Assembly: GCF_018860705.1 (NCBI RefSeq)
Contig: NZ_JAHKQA010000014.1
Span: 1-64,000 of the forward strand
Source of the DNA: Citreicella sp. C3M06
GTDB lineage: Bacteria > Pseudomonadota > Alphaproteobacteria > Rhodobacterales > Rhodobacteraceae
Direction: 5' to 3'
Length of the DNA: 64,000 nt
Numbering within the stretch: the first letter of the stretch is position 1; each line of letters starts with the position of its first letter. The notes under the pieces are model-generated. The model saw only the letters and a program-made list of their open reading frames with translations. It searched no databases and had not been told where the DNA came from. Below are positions 24,224 through 32,695 of the stretch, in pieces. The position numbers were made by a program, and so were the translations under genes.

Positions 24224-25203
24224 GCCGCTATGCGCGCCAGATCGCGGTGCCCGAACTGGGGCCACAGGGGCAGGCGCGGCTGTGCGCCGCACGGGTGCTG
24301 GTGGTCGGCGCAGGCGGGCTTGCCGCGCCGGTATTGCAATATCTTGCCGGGGCAGGGGCCGGGCAACTGCGGCTGATCGATCCCGATCGCGTCGAGCAAA
24401 GCAACCTGCACCGCCAGACCCTGTTCCGCGAGGCGGACATAGGCCAGCCCAAGGCCGAGGTCGCCGCAGAGGCGGTGAGTGCGCTCAACCCCGATTGCGC
24501 CGCCGAGCCGATTGTCGGCGCGCTGGGGCCGCAGAACGCGGTGGCGCTTTGCGCGGGCATGACGGTGGTGCTGGATTGCGCCGACAGCTTTGCGGTCAGC
24601 TACATCCTGTCGGACACCTGCCGCGATCTTGGCCTGCCGCTGATCAGCGCCTCGGTGGTGGGCACCGCCGGACATGTCGGCGGCTTTTGCGGCGGCGCGC
24701 CCAGCTTGCGGGCGGTGTTTCCCGATTTGCCACAGCGCGGCGGATCTTGCGCCGAAGACGGGGTGCTTGGCCCGGCTGTCGGCGTCATCGGCACGCTACA
24801 GGCGCAGATGGCGCTGGCGGTGATCGCCGGGCTGGTGCCCTCGCCGCTGGGGCAACTGGTGACGTTCGAAGCGCTTGGCCTGCGCTTTGGCGGCTTTGGC
24901 TTTGCCGGTGCGCCCGAGCCAGCGCATGGCCCGCGCTTCATCGCGCCCGCGCAGATCACCCCGGCGGATTTCCTGATCGACCTGCGCGCCAAAGACGAGG
25001 CGCCGCTGCTGCGCCCTTTTGCCCGGCGCCTGACGGTAGAGGCATTGGGCCCGAATGGCCCGGTGCCGGCCCCCGGCCAGCGCGCCGTGCTGTGCTGCCG
25101 CTCTGGCCTGCGCGCTTGGCAGGCCGCCGACCGCCTGTCCCGCATCTGGGACGGAGACATCACCCTTGTTGCCCTTGGCACATCCGATGGAGACCCCGCA
25201 TGA
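24220..25203 (+). CDS. thiF: ThiF/MoeB-like adenylyltransferase with rhodanese-like tail
   Basis: A 327-aa E1-like enzyme that adenylates ThiS. The nucleotide-binding segment [19 protein letters not shown] (residues ~28-46), [13 protein letters not shown], and [15 protein letters not shown] are typical. A C-terminal rhodanese-like domain has the active loop CCRSGLRAW with candidate persulfide Cys293. The first CxxC of the usual structural zinc site (CYRC in E. coli ThiF) reads SLRA at residues 162-165, so zinc appears to be lost. It overlaps both neighbours by 4 bp. Confidence 0.88.
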   Translation: MSRYARQIAVPELGPQGQARLCAARVLVVGAGGLAAPVLQYLAGAGAGQLRLIDPDRVEQSNLHRQTLFREADIGQPKAEVAAEAVSALNPDCAAEPIVGALGPQNAVALCAGMTVVLDCADSFAVSYILSDTCRDLGLPLISASVVGTAGHVGGFCGGAPSLRAVFPDLPQRGGSCAEDGVLGPAVGVIGTLQAQMALAVIAGLVPSPLGQLVTFEALGLRFGGFGFAGAPEPAHGPRFIAPAQITPADFLIDLRAKDEAPLLRPFARRLTVEALGPNGPVPAPGQRAVLCCRSGLRAWQAADRLSRIWDGDITLVALGTSDGDPA

Positions 25204-26144
25204 TCAACCAACTGAAACCGGCGCTTGCGGCGCTGGCGCTGCTTGCCACGCCCGCCGCCGCGCAGGACCACATGACCGTCATGCTCGACTGGTTCGTGAA
25301 CCCCGACCATGGCCCGATCATCATCGCGCAGGAAAACGGCTATTTCGCCGAACAGGGGCTGGAGGTCGAGGTGATCGCCCCCGCCGATCCGTCCGACCCG
25401 CCCAAGATGGTGGCCGCCGGGCAGGCCGATCTTGCGATTTCCTACCAGCCGCAGCTGCACCTGCAAGTTGCCGAGGGCATGCCGCTGATCCGCGTCGGCA
25501 CGTTGGTGGCCACGCCGCTGAACTGCCTGCTGGTGCTCGAGGATGGCCCGGTCGACGCCCTGTCCGACCTCAGGGACCGCAAGATCGGCTTTTCGGTGGC
25601 CGGCGTCGAAGAGGCGCTGCTTTCGGCGATGCTGGGGAAGGGGGGGCTGACGCTGGACGATGTTGAGCTGGTCAACGTGAACTGGTCGCTGTCGCCGGCG
25701 CTGATGTCGGGGCAGGTCGATGCGGTCATCGGGGCCTTCCGCAATTTCGAGCTGAACCAGATGCAGATCGAAGGGATCGCCGGGCGCTGTTTCTACCCCG
25801 AGGAAGAGGGCGTGCCGACCTATGACGAATTGATCTACGTCGCCAACCCGGAGCACATGGACAAGGACATGATCCGCCGATTTCTGGCCGCGACCGAAAA
25901 GGCAACGCAGTATATCGTCAACCACCCGCAGCAGGGCTGGGAGATCTTTGCCGGCACTTCGGCAGAACTTCAGGACCAGCTGAACGAACTTGCCTGGGCC
26001 GACACCGTGCCGCGCTTTGCGCTGCGCCCCGAGGCGCTGGACGCCGGACGCTATACGCGGTTCGAGGCGTTTCTGGCAGAGGCGGGGCTGGTCGAGGGCA
26101 CCCGCCCGGTGTCGCGCCTTGCGATTGATCCGGGCGCGCCATGA
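25200..26144 (+). CDS. thiY: Thiamine pyrimidine-precursor ABC transporter binding protein
   Basis: A 314-aa periplasmic NMT1/THI5-like protein with a short signal peptide ([14 protein letters not shown], cleavage near residue 22). It shows the domain's [23 protein letters not shown] start, the [12 protein letters not shown] loop, and later FRNFELNQ. ThiY-type proteins bind formylaminopyrimidine or HMP from degraded thiamine. Its position after thiF, before an ATPase and a permease gene, and under the TPP riboswitch supports this over other NMT1 substrates. It overlaps both neighbours by 4 bp. Confidence 0.88.
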   Translation: MINQLKPALAALALLATPAAAQDHMTVMLDWFVNPDHGPIIIAQENGYFAEQGLEVEVIAPADPSDPPKMVAAGQADLAISYQPQLHLQVAEGMPLIRVGTLVATPLNCLLVLEDGPVDALSDLRDRKIGFSVAGVEEALLSAMLGKGGLTLDDVELVNVNWSLSPALMSGQVDAVIGAFRNFELNQMQIEGIAGRCFYPEEEGVPTYDELIYVANPEHMDKDMIRRFLAATEKATQYIVNHPQQGWEIFAGTSAELQDQLNELAWADTVPRFALRPEALDAGRYTRFEAFLAEAGLVEGTRPVSRLAIDPGAP

Positions 26145-26863
26145 GCATCACCGGCCTGCACCTGTCGGGCAACGCGCATATCGGCGCAGCAAGGCTGTTT
26201 GGGCCGGTAACGCTTGATGCGCCGGCGGGGGCATGGACCTGTCTGCTTGGCCCCTCGGGGGTGGGCAAATCGAGCATCCTGCGCTTGCTGGCGGGGCTGG
26301 GCGAGGGCGTGGTGTTTGACGGCAGGCTTGGCGCCGATGACGGGCAACCACTGACGGGGCGGGTCGCGCTGATGGCGCAGGGCGATCTGCTGCTGCCATG
26401 GCTCGATCTTGTTGGCAATGTCACGCTTGGTGCGCGGCTGCGCGGCGTGCCTGCCGACAAGATGCGCGCGGCAGAGCTGTTGCGCCGCGTCGGGCTGGCC
26501 GCGCACGCGACCAAGCGCCCCGATGCGCTGTCGGGCGGTCAGCGCCAGCGCGTGGCGCTGGCCCGCACGCTGATGGAAGACCGCCCGGTGGTGCTTTTGG
26601 ACGAGCCGTTTTCGGCGCTAGACGCCCGCGCGCGGGCGCAGATGCAGGATCTTGCGGCGGCGCTTTTGGCCGGGCGCACCGTGCTGCATGTCACCCATGA
26701 CACGCTCGAGGCGGCGCGGCTTGGCGAGCAGGTATTGCTGATGACGGAGCAGGGCATGCGCAGCATCGCGCCCCCCGCCGCCCCGGTGCCACGGCCACAT
26801 GATGCCCGCGAAACGCTGGCGTTTCAGGGCCATTTGCAGCGCCTGCTGATGATGCCTGCATGA
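26141..26863 (+). CDS. thiZ: Thiamine-precursor ABC transporter ATPase
   Basis: A 240-aa ABC ATPase: Walker A GPSGVGKSS (residues ~39-47), Q-loop in LMAQGDLLLPW, signature LSGGQRQRVALART, Walker B VVLLDEPFSALD, and the switch His in HVTHDTLEA. It belongs to the nitrate/taurine/pyrimidine-type importer group. It starts within the binding-protein stop and ends in the permease start, and so forms ThiXYZ with them. Confidence 0.9.
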   Translation: MSITGLHLSGNAHIGAARLFGPVTLDAPAGAWTCLLGPSGVGKSSILRLLAGLGEGVVFDGRLGADDGQPLTGRVALMAQGDLLLPWLDLVGNVTLGARLRGVPADKMRAAELLRRVGLAAHATKRPDALSGGQRQRVALARTLMEDRPVVLLDEPFSALDARARAQMQDLAAALLAGRTVLHVTHDTLEAARLGEQVLLMTEQGMRSIAPPAAPVPRPHDARETLAFQGHLQRLLMMPA

Positions 26864-27591
26864 GCCGGGTCTTGCGCATTGCGGCGCTGATCGTGCTGGG
26901 GTGCCTTATCTGGCAGGCGCTGGTTCAGCTGGGCGATCTGCCACGGTTCATCCTGCCCGGCCCGCTGCTGGTGTTCTCGACGCTGTGGCACAGCCGGGCG
27001 CTGATTGCCCATCATGCGCTGGTCACGCTGGCCGAAGTGCTGATCGGCCTTGGCCTTGGCGCCGCGGCGGGATTTGTCACCGCAATCGTTCTGGCCGGAT
27101 CGGCGGCGGCGCGGGCGGTGCTGCGCCCGATGCTGGTGTTCAGTCAGGCAATCCCGGTGTTCGCGCTAGCGCCGATCCTGACGCTGTGGCTGGGCTATGG
27201 CATGGTGTCAAAGATCGCCATGGCGCTGCTGATCATCTATTTCCCCGTGACCTCGGCCTTCTTCGACGCGCTGATCCGCACACCGCCGGGCTGGCTGGAA
27301 CTGGCGCGGGTGATGGGCGCCTCGCCGCTGCGCACGCTTTGGCGCATCCGGGTTCCGGCGGCGCTGCCGGGCTTTGGCTCGGGGCTGCGGCTGGCGGCGG
27401 TCTATGCGCCGATCGGAGCGATCATCGGCGAATGGGTCGGGGCGTCGCAGGGGCTGGGCTACCTGATGCTGCTCGCCAACGGGCGCGCCAAGATAGACCT
27501 GATGTTCGCCGCGCTCATCGTTCTGGCGGTGCTGACGCTGGCGCTTCACGCTGGCATCGACGCGCTGTGCCGGAGGGTCTGGCGGATCTGA
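26860..27591 (+). CDS. thiX: Thiamine-precursor ABC transporter permease
   Basis: A 243-aa inner-membrane permease of the BPD_transp_1 (SsuC/ThiX) type with about six membrane segments. The cytoplasmic EAA loop (ELARVMGASPLRTLWRIRVP, residues ~147-166) contacts the ATPase. It is the last gene of the riboswitch operon and is followed at once by a hairpin. Confidence 0.9.
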   Translation: MSRVLRIAALIVLGCLIWQALVQLGDLPRFILPGPLLVFSTLWHSRALIAHHALVTLAEVLIGLGLGAAAGFVTAIVLAGSAAARAVLRPMLVFSQAIPVFALAPILTLWLGYGMVSKIAMALLIIYFPVTSAFFDALIRTPPGWLELARVMGASPLRTLWRIRVPAALPGFGSGLRLAAVYAPIGAIIGEWVGASQGLGYLMLLANGRAKIDLMFAALIVLAVLTLALHAGIDALCRRVWRI

Positions 27592-27616
27592 TGCCGGGCA
27601 GGTCAGTGCCCGGCAT
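27591..27616. terminator. Terminator-like hairpin between thiX and dctM
   Basis: ATGCCGGGCA (27591-27600) and TGCCCGGCAT (27607-27616) form a perfect 10-bp stem with a 6-nt loop in the 49-bp gap between convergent genes. It begins at the last base of the thiX stop and can serve both strands. No strong T tract. Confidence 0.6.
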
Positions 27617-27640
27617 CCCTTGGCGGCAGCGCAGGCCGCA

Positions 27641-28921
27641 TCAATACCCCATCCGGTCCGGCAGCCATGTCACCACGCCGGGGACCAGCATGCACAGCAG
27701 CAGCACCGCGTACATGGCGGCGATGAAGGGCCAGCTTTCCCGCACCAGCTCTCCCATCTTTACCCCGGTGATGCCGGTCACCACGAACAGCACCACGCCG
27801 ACCGGGGGCGTCAGCATTCCGATGACGAGGTTCAGCACGAACAGAAAGCCAAAGTGCAGCGGATCGATGCCGTAGGTGATCGCGATGGGATGGAACAGCG
27901 GCACCAGCATGATGTAGGCGGCGTTGGATTCCAGAAACATGCCGACCACCAGCAGCATCAGGGCCACGAGGCAGAGGAACACGAACGGGCTGTCCGTCAC
28001 ACCCTGAAGCAGCGCCGCCAGCTTGAATGGCAGCATGTCGATGGTGAACAGGAAGGTCACCGTCGAGGCAAAGGCGATCATCGCCGCCACCAGCGCCGAG
28101 GTCTTGGCGGCGGTCAGCAGCACCTCGGGCAGATCGGCGATGCGCAGCTTGCGCGTCACGAAAAAGCCGAGGAACAGCGCGTAACACACCCCGATGGCGG
28201 CGCCTTCGGTGGGGGTGAACGCACCGGCCACGATGCCGCCGATCACCACCACCGGCATCAGGAACACGATGATGCTGCGGCGCACTTCCCGCGCCACATG
28301 GGCCAGCGAAAACGGCGCGCCCGCCAGCGGGTAGTTGCGTTTCCACGCGATCAGCCAGCACAGCACCATGAAGGTCGCGAACAAGATCAGCCCCGGCACC
28401 ACGCCCGACATGAACATGCCGCCAACGCTGACCGACGATCCCGCCATGAAAGCATAGACGATCATCGCCCCCGATGGCGGGATGATCGGCCCGAGGTTGG
28501 CCGCCGCCGCCACCACGCCGGTTGAAAACCCCAGCCCGTATTGCTTGCGCAGCGATGGCACCAGTGTCGAGGACAGCGCCGAGGCATCAGCGACCGCCGC
28601 CCCCGACACCGATGCCAACCCGGCCCCCGACACGATGGCCACCTGCGCCAGCCCGCCGCGCATCCGCCCGATGAAGGCGTTGGCGAAATCGACCAGACGC
28701 TCCATGATGCCGCCCTTGAGCATCAACTCTCCGGCGATCATGAACAGGGGAATCGACATCAGCGGAAAGGAATTCACCGCGTTCATCAGCCGGGGTGGTA
28801 GCATCAGCAGGTCGATCCCGGCCATCCACAGCCCCGCGACCGCCGCCACCCCCAGCGCAAAGGCCAGCGGCATGCCCAGAAAGGCCAGCACCAGAAAGCT
28901 GACAATGACGAACAGGCTCAT
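27641..28921 (-). CDS. dctM: TRAP transporter large permease DctM
   Basis: A 426-aa inner-membrane subunit with about 12 membrane segments, catalysing sodium-driven uptake. Visible family stretches are PLAFALGVAAVAGLW, SIPLFMIAGELMLKGG, VSGAAVADASALSSTLVP, GPIIPPSGAMIVYAFM, and PVGVVLFVVTGITG near the C-terminus. ATG 28921 overlaps the small permease gene by 4 bp. It is the last gene of uraD-dctP-dctQ-dctM. Confidence 0.92.
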   Translation of the reverse strand: MSLFVIVSFLVLAFLGMPLAFALGVAAVAGLWMAGIDLLMLPPRLMNAVNSFPLMSIPLFMIAGELMLKGGIMERLVDFANAFIGRMRGGLAQVAIVSGAGLASVSGAAVADASALSSTLVPSLRKQYGLGFSTGVVAAAANLGPIIPPSGAMIVYAFMAGSSVSVGGMFMSGVVPGLILFATFMVLCWLIAWKRNYPLAGAPFSLAHVAREVRRSIIVFLMPVVVIGGIVAGAFTPTEGAAIGVCYALFLGFFVTRKLRIADLPEVLLTAAKTSALVAAMIAFASTVTFLFTIDMLPFKLAALLQGVTDSPFVFLCLVALMLLVVGMFLESNAAYIMLVPLFHPIAITYGIDPLHFGFLFVLNLVIGMLTPPVGVVLFVVTGITGVKMGELVRESWPFIAAMYAVLLLCMLVPGVVTWLPDRMGY

Positions 28922-29403
28922 GGTTTGATCTCCGCCGGAACGAGGGTGAGATGGGCAAGGTGCAGCGCCCCGTGAAGCGCGCCAAGGATCACCGGAAAGA
29001 AGAACACCGATGAGGTCATGTCGATCGATCCCAGCCGTTCGGACCATGTGGACAGCGCAACCCAGACCGACGTGACGAGCACCACCAGCATCATCGCCGC
29101 CGCAAGGGCGCTCATGATGCGGGCCAGCATGCGGCGCTGCGGCGCGGGCAAGAGTTTGACCACAAGGTCGATGCCGACATGGGTGCCGTCGCGGATGCCC
29201 AGCGGAATGGCCAGAAACATGGTCCAGACAAAGGCGATGCGGCTGACCTCGTCGGCCCAGTCGAAGGAGCCGTTGAAGACGTAGCGCATCACCACCTGCG
29301 CCGACACTACGGCGACCATCGTTGCTGCCCCGGCCATGACGGCAACACGCGCGCCGGTGTCGGCGCGCGTGAGGATCGCGGTCAGAATGCGATCTGCGCT
29401 CAT
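28918..29403 (-). CDS. dctQ: TRAP transporter small permease DctQ
   Basis: A 161-aa four-helix membrane protein. The DctQ hallmark (MRYVFNGSFDWADEVSRIAFVW, split at residues ~39-60) is present, followed by GTHVGIDLVVKLLP. ATG 29403 lies 1 nt beyond the dctP stop; longer in-frame starts would invade dctP. It stabilises DctM and docks the binding protein. Confidence 0.9.
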   Translation of the reverse strand: MSADRILTAILTRADTGARVAVMAGAATMVAVVSAQVVMRYVFNGSFDWADEVSRIAFVWTMFLAIPLGIRDGTHVGIDLVVKLLPAPQRRMLARIMSALAAAMMLVVLVTSVWVALSTWSERLGSIDMTSSVFFFPVILGALHGALHLAHLTLVPAEIKP

Positions 29404-29404
29404 G

Positions 29405-30394
29405 CTACATGCCGCTTTTGGCGGTCTCGGTGTCCAGAAGCTGCACCAGCTCCGGGTCGAGACGGGCCTTGGTGTCGGCGGCAACGCCAGCGGTCTTTGC
29501 GCGCAGCTCGGCGGCCAGCGCGGGCGAGACCGGCGTATAGGTCATGCCCTTTTCCTCAAGGATCGCCAGGCCGGCGGCGTCCTGCTCGGCGGCAAGCTCG
29601 CGCTGATAGGCGATGGCGGTATTCATGGCCTCGGAGACCATCGCGCGGGTGTCGTCATCCAGCCCGTCGGCCCATTTTTTGTTGCCGACCACCGAGATGA
29701 AATCAAAGAAATGCCCGGTGTTCGAGACGTATTTCTGCACCTCGGCGTACCCGGCCACGTTGATGATCGCAAACGGGTTTTCCTGCCCGTCGATCACGCC
29801 CTGTTCCAGCGCGGAATACAGCTCTTTGACATCCATCGCCACCGGGTTGGCCCCAAGGGCGCGGAATGTGGCAAGATGGGTTTCATTGGGCTGAAGGCGG
29901 ATCTTGAGGCCTTCGATATCCCCGACCGTCTCGATGGCGCGGGCGTTGTTGGTCAGCTGGCGAAAGCCCAGCTCCATGTAGCCCAGCGAGGTCATGCCGG
30001 CCTCGGCCATCTTTTCGTCAAGCGCCGCGCCGACCGGGCCGTCGACGATCTCGAACGCCGTCTCGCGGTCGGGGAACTGGAAGGGCAGGCCGATGATCTC
30101 AAGCTCGGGCACGGTGCGGGTCAGGTAGGCGGTGCCGACCCACATCAGTTCGATCGCGCCGACCTTGACGGCCTGAACGTTCTCGGCCGCGCCGCCAAGC
30201 TGCTGGGCGGGGAAGATATCGACCTCGATCTCACCGCCGGAGAGGCGCTCGAGTTCTTCCTCGAACTTGACCATGGCAAGCGACGAGGAATGTTCGGTGG
30301 CGAAATTGCCCGCGACGCGGATCTTTTCAGCATGGGCGACACTGGCGGTCAGGGCGATGACCGAGGCGGTAAGAAGGGGGCGTGCAAAGCTCAT
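29405..30394 (-). CDS. dctP: TRAP transporter substrate-binding protein DctP
   Basis: A 329-aa periplasmic protein with a signal peptide (LLTASVIALTASVAHA, cleavage near residue 23). The DctP fold shows in SGGEIEVDIFPAQQLGG, GLKIRLQPNETHLATFRALG with the carboxylate-binding Arg, MDVKELYSALEQGVIDGQENP, and VQKYVSNTGHFF. The ligand is expected to carry a carboxylate. The 4-bp overlap with uraD upstream suggests a urate-pathway or ureido acid. Confidence 0.9.
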   Translation of the reverse strand: MSFARPLLTASVIALTASVAHAEKIRVAGNFATEHSSSLAMVKFEEELERLSGGEIEVDIFPAQQLGGAAENVQAVKVGAIELMWVGTAYLTRTVPELEIIGLPFQFPDRETAFEIVDGPVGAALDEKMAEAGMTSLGYMELGFRQLTNNARAIETVGDIEGLKIRLQPNETHLATFRALGANPVAMDVKELYSALEQGVIDGQENPFAIINVAGYAEVQKYVSNTGHFFDFISVVGNKKWADGLDDDTRAMVSEAMNTAIAYQRELAAEQDAAGLAILEEKGMTYTPVSPALAAELRAKTAGVAADTKARLDPELVQLLDTETAKSGM

Positions 30395-30939
30395 TGGGCG
30401 TGCTCCTGGGGGCGGTGGTGGGGGAGGGGCGCAAACGCCGCTGCGGCGCGGGCGCGGATCACCGAGGCAATCTCGGCGAGGGTTGAGACGTGTTCTTCGA
30501 TAGGCGAGGCAGTCACGCGGCGCTCGAACAGGTCGAACAGCGTGGGCAGATCGGGCACCCGGTGCAGCGCGATGATGAACGGGTGACCAAAGCGGGCGCC
30601 ATAGGCGGCATTCAGCCGGGTCAGGCGCTGCGCATCGCGCCGGTCCAGCGACATCAGGCCGAGGCGGGCCTGCTCGCCGGTTGATGCGGGGGTCATGTCG
30701 CCGGCCAGCGCTTCGTGCCCGGCCAGCTCGGGGTGAACGCGGAACATGGCAAGGCGGCGCTCGGCTCCCGACAGCAGGATGGTTTCGACCAGCGCCTGCG
30801 CCACTGCCGCGTCGTCGGCGAAAGGCCGCGCGCCCAGACTGTCCTGCGCGACCCATGCAGAGCGTTCGACCAGCGGCGCAAGCAACGCAAGTGCGTCGTC
30901 GCGATGCGCGTGGTTCAGGGTGTCGAGAGGGTGTGTCAT
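30391..30939 (-). CDS. uraD: OHCU decarboxylase UraD
   Basis: About 182 aa, 2-oxo-4-hydroxy-4-carboxy-5-ureidoimidazoline decarboxylase, the step that gives (S)-allantoin from oxidised urate. Family motifs are LVERSAWVAQDSLGARPF, MFRVHPELAG with the catalytic-type His, LTRLNAAYGARFGHPFIIAL and the C-terminal IEEHVSTLAEIASVIRAR. ATG 30939 is preferred; 30945 is an alternative. It overlaps dctP by 4 bp, so it is the first gene of a uraD-dctPQM operon divergent from a LysR gene. Confidence 0.9.
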   Translation of the reverse strand: MTHPLDTLNHAHRDDALALLAPLVERSAWVAQDSLGARPFADDAAVAQALVETILLSGAERRLAMFRVHPELAGHEALAGDMTPASTGEQARLGLMSLDRRDAQRLTRLNAAYGARFGHPFIIALHRVPDLPTLFDLFERRVTASPIEEHVSTLAEIASVIRARAAAAFAPLPHHRPQEHAQ

Positions 30940-31027
30940 AAACATTCCATAGGCTTGGTCGTGATGTCTGGCTTGACCATAGCGGGCGGTTGTCGTTGCA
31001 ATCCATGATATAAGAGGCAATCATTCG

Positions 31028-31042
31028 TTCTACAAATTAGAA
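31028..31042. promoter_or_regulatory. LysR-type operator candidate between uraD and lysR
   Basis: TTCTA-CAAAT-TAGAA is a perfect 15-bp dyad with the T-N11-A pattern of LysR-family boxes. It sits in the 133-bp divergent spacer, 30 bp before the lysR ATG. Likely the autoregulatory and activating site. Confidence 0.6.
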
Positions 31043-31072
31043 TGGGCCGCCACGGCGGCCACGGGGAGTGCC

Positions 31073-32008
31073 ATGTCGCTGTATCTGGTTCCTAAATCGT
31101 TGCTGTATATCGAAGCGGTGGCCGAACATGGCGCGATTCAGTCCGCCGCGCGGGCGATCCGGATTTCCGCCTCGGCCATCGACCGGCAGATCAAGCTGAT
31201 CGAAGACCGGCTTGGCACGCAATTGTTCGACCGACAGACCACCGGGATGACGCTGACCTCTGCCGGGGAAATGTTCGTTCTGCTCGCCCGGCGCTGGCAA
31301 GAAGACGAAACCCGCTTGCTGTCGGACATCCGGCAGATGCAGGGGGTGGATTTCGGCCATGTCCGGCTGGTGGCGATGGACAGTCTGGTCAACGGGCTGG
31401 TGCCGCGCTTTCTCAAGGCGGTGGCGCGGGAGTACCCGAGGGTGCGCGTCGATGTCGAGATCGCGACCCCGGACGGCGCGGCCGAACTGCTGGACAGCGG
31501 CCAGTGCGATCTGGCGCTGTGTTTCAACCTGCGCCCGAGCCGCGACATCCATGTGCTGTGGAGCGCGGCGCTGCCGTTGTATTGCGTGCTCGCGCCGGGG
31601 CATCCGCTGGCGCAGCAGCCCAGCGTGACCTTGGCGCAGGTGCGCGCCTATCCCATCGCGGTGCAAAGCCGGGCGCTGGCGATCCGCCGGATGCTCGAGG
31701 CGCGCCATTCGTGGATGTTCGAGGACGGCCCGCCGCCGGTGGTGACCAATTCGCTGCAACTGCTCAAGCAACTGGTGATCGGGGGCGCGCATGTGGCGCT
31801 GACCTCGGAAATGGATGCGGCGCCAGAGCTGCTGTCGGGGCAGATGCGCGCGATCCCGGTGGCGGGCAGCAACACCGCCGCGCAGACCATCTCGCTTGCG
31901 ATCAACGCGCGCCACAGCCTGCCGCGCATCGCCTCTGTCCTGTCGGAGGTTTTGATTCAGGAGGCCGAGGCGCTGCTGCACAGCCTGCGCAGCCGCCCCG
32001 CCGGGTGA
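31073..32008 (+). CDS. LysR-family regulator of the uraD-dctPQM operon
   Basis: A 311-aa LysR protein. The N-terminal helix-turn-helix reads FIEAVAEHG-type YIEAVAEHGAIQSAARAI followed by SASAIDRQIKLIEDRLGTQLF and DRQTTGMTLTSAGE (residues 11-66). A LysR substrate domain follows from about residue 90. GGGGAG precedes ATG 31073. Divergent placement from uraD with a dyad between them makes it the probable regulator; the coinducer would be a purine-degradation intermediate. Confidence 0.88.
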   Translation: MSLYLVPKSLLYIEAVAEHGAIQSAARAIRISASAIDRQIKLIEDRLGTQLFDRQTTGMTLTSAGEMFVLLARRWQEDETRLLSDIRQMQGVDFGHVRLVAMDSLVNGLVPRFLKAVAREYPRVRVDVEIATPDGAAELLDSGQCDLALCFNLRPSRDIHVLWSAALPLYCVLAPGHPLAQQPSVTLAQVRAYPIAVQSRALAIRRMLEARHSWMFEDGPPPVVTNSLQLLKQLVIGGAHVALTSEMDAAPELLSGQMRAIPVAGSNTAAQTISLAINARHSLPRIASVLSEVLIQEAEALLHSLRSRPAG

Positions 32009-32020
32009 TCCGTGCCCGGC

Positions 32021-32695
32021 TCAGTCGCCGGACAGATCGGCGAGGGTGTCGTGCAGCGAATCAGGCTTGAGGATACGCACCTCGCCCTTGGCCACATCGA
32101 TGATGCCGTCGGCGCGCAGGCGGCCCAACGCCTTGTTCACGCTCTGGCGCGAACAGCCGAGAATGGCCGCCAGATGGGCCTGATTGGCCCGCACCCGGTC
32201 GCGGCCGTCGCACAGGGTGCGCAGCCGCAGGAACAGCCGCTGGTCGAGCGAGCCGTGCTGATCAAGCGCCTTGACCGCGTTGTCGGCGGCCATGCGGCTG
32301 CGAAACACCGAGGCGACGTTGCGGATGAACAGCGGCGCGCGCAGGAATTCGAACACCACCTCAGTCGGGCAGAACAGCACCGTGGCCAGCGCCTGCGCCC
32401 GGCACGTCGCGATGCAGGTCTCGCCCGAGATGCATTCGATCTCGCCGGCGGTATCGCCGGTGCCAAGATGGGCGAGCAAGGTCTGCTCGCCTTGTGGGCC
32501 GGTCATCAGAACATCGATCCGGCCATGCGCCACAAGGAAGATCCCCGGAGATTGCGCGCCCTGATGCAACAGGATCTCGGGGGACTCGTAGGTGCGGGCG
32601 GTACACCGGTTGAGAAAATCTGCCTTGTCGTCCTGCGACAGATCGGTGAGCATCTTGGCTTTCTGCAAATGCGGAAAGGCCACGGAATTCTTCAT
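32021..32695 (-). CDS. Crp/Fnr-family regulator closing the molybdenum hydroxylase operon
   Basis: A 224-aa regulator with an N-terminal cyclic-nucleotide-binding-type beta barrel (GIFLVAHGRIDVLM, GTGDTAGEIECISG; residues ~15-135) and a C-terminal winged helix (RANQAHLAAILGCSRQSVNKAL, split at about residues 170-191). It lacks the clustered N-terminal cysteines of FNR, so it is not an obvious iron-sulfur oxygen sensor. ATG 32695 overlaps the cytochrome gene stop by 4 bp, making it the last gene of the operon. It would plausibly control the oxidase genes; its effector is unknown. Confidence 0.87.
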   Translation of the reverse strand: MKNSVAFPHLQKAKMLTDLSQDDKADFLNRCTARTYESPEILLHQGAQSPGIFLVAHGRIDVLMTGPQGEQTLLAHLGTGDTAGEIECISGETCIATCRAQALATVLFCPTEVVFEFLRAPLFIRNVASVFRSRMAADNAVKALDQHGSLDQRLFLRLRTLCDGRDRVRANQAHLAAILGCSRQSVNKALGRLRADGIIDVAKGEVRILKPDSLHDTLADLSGD

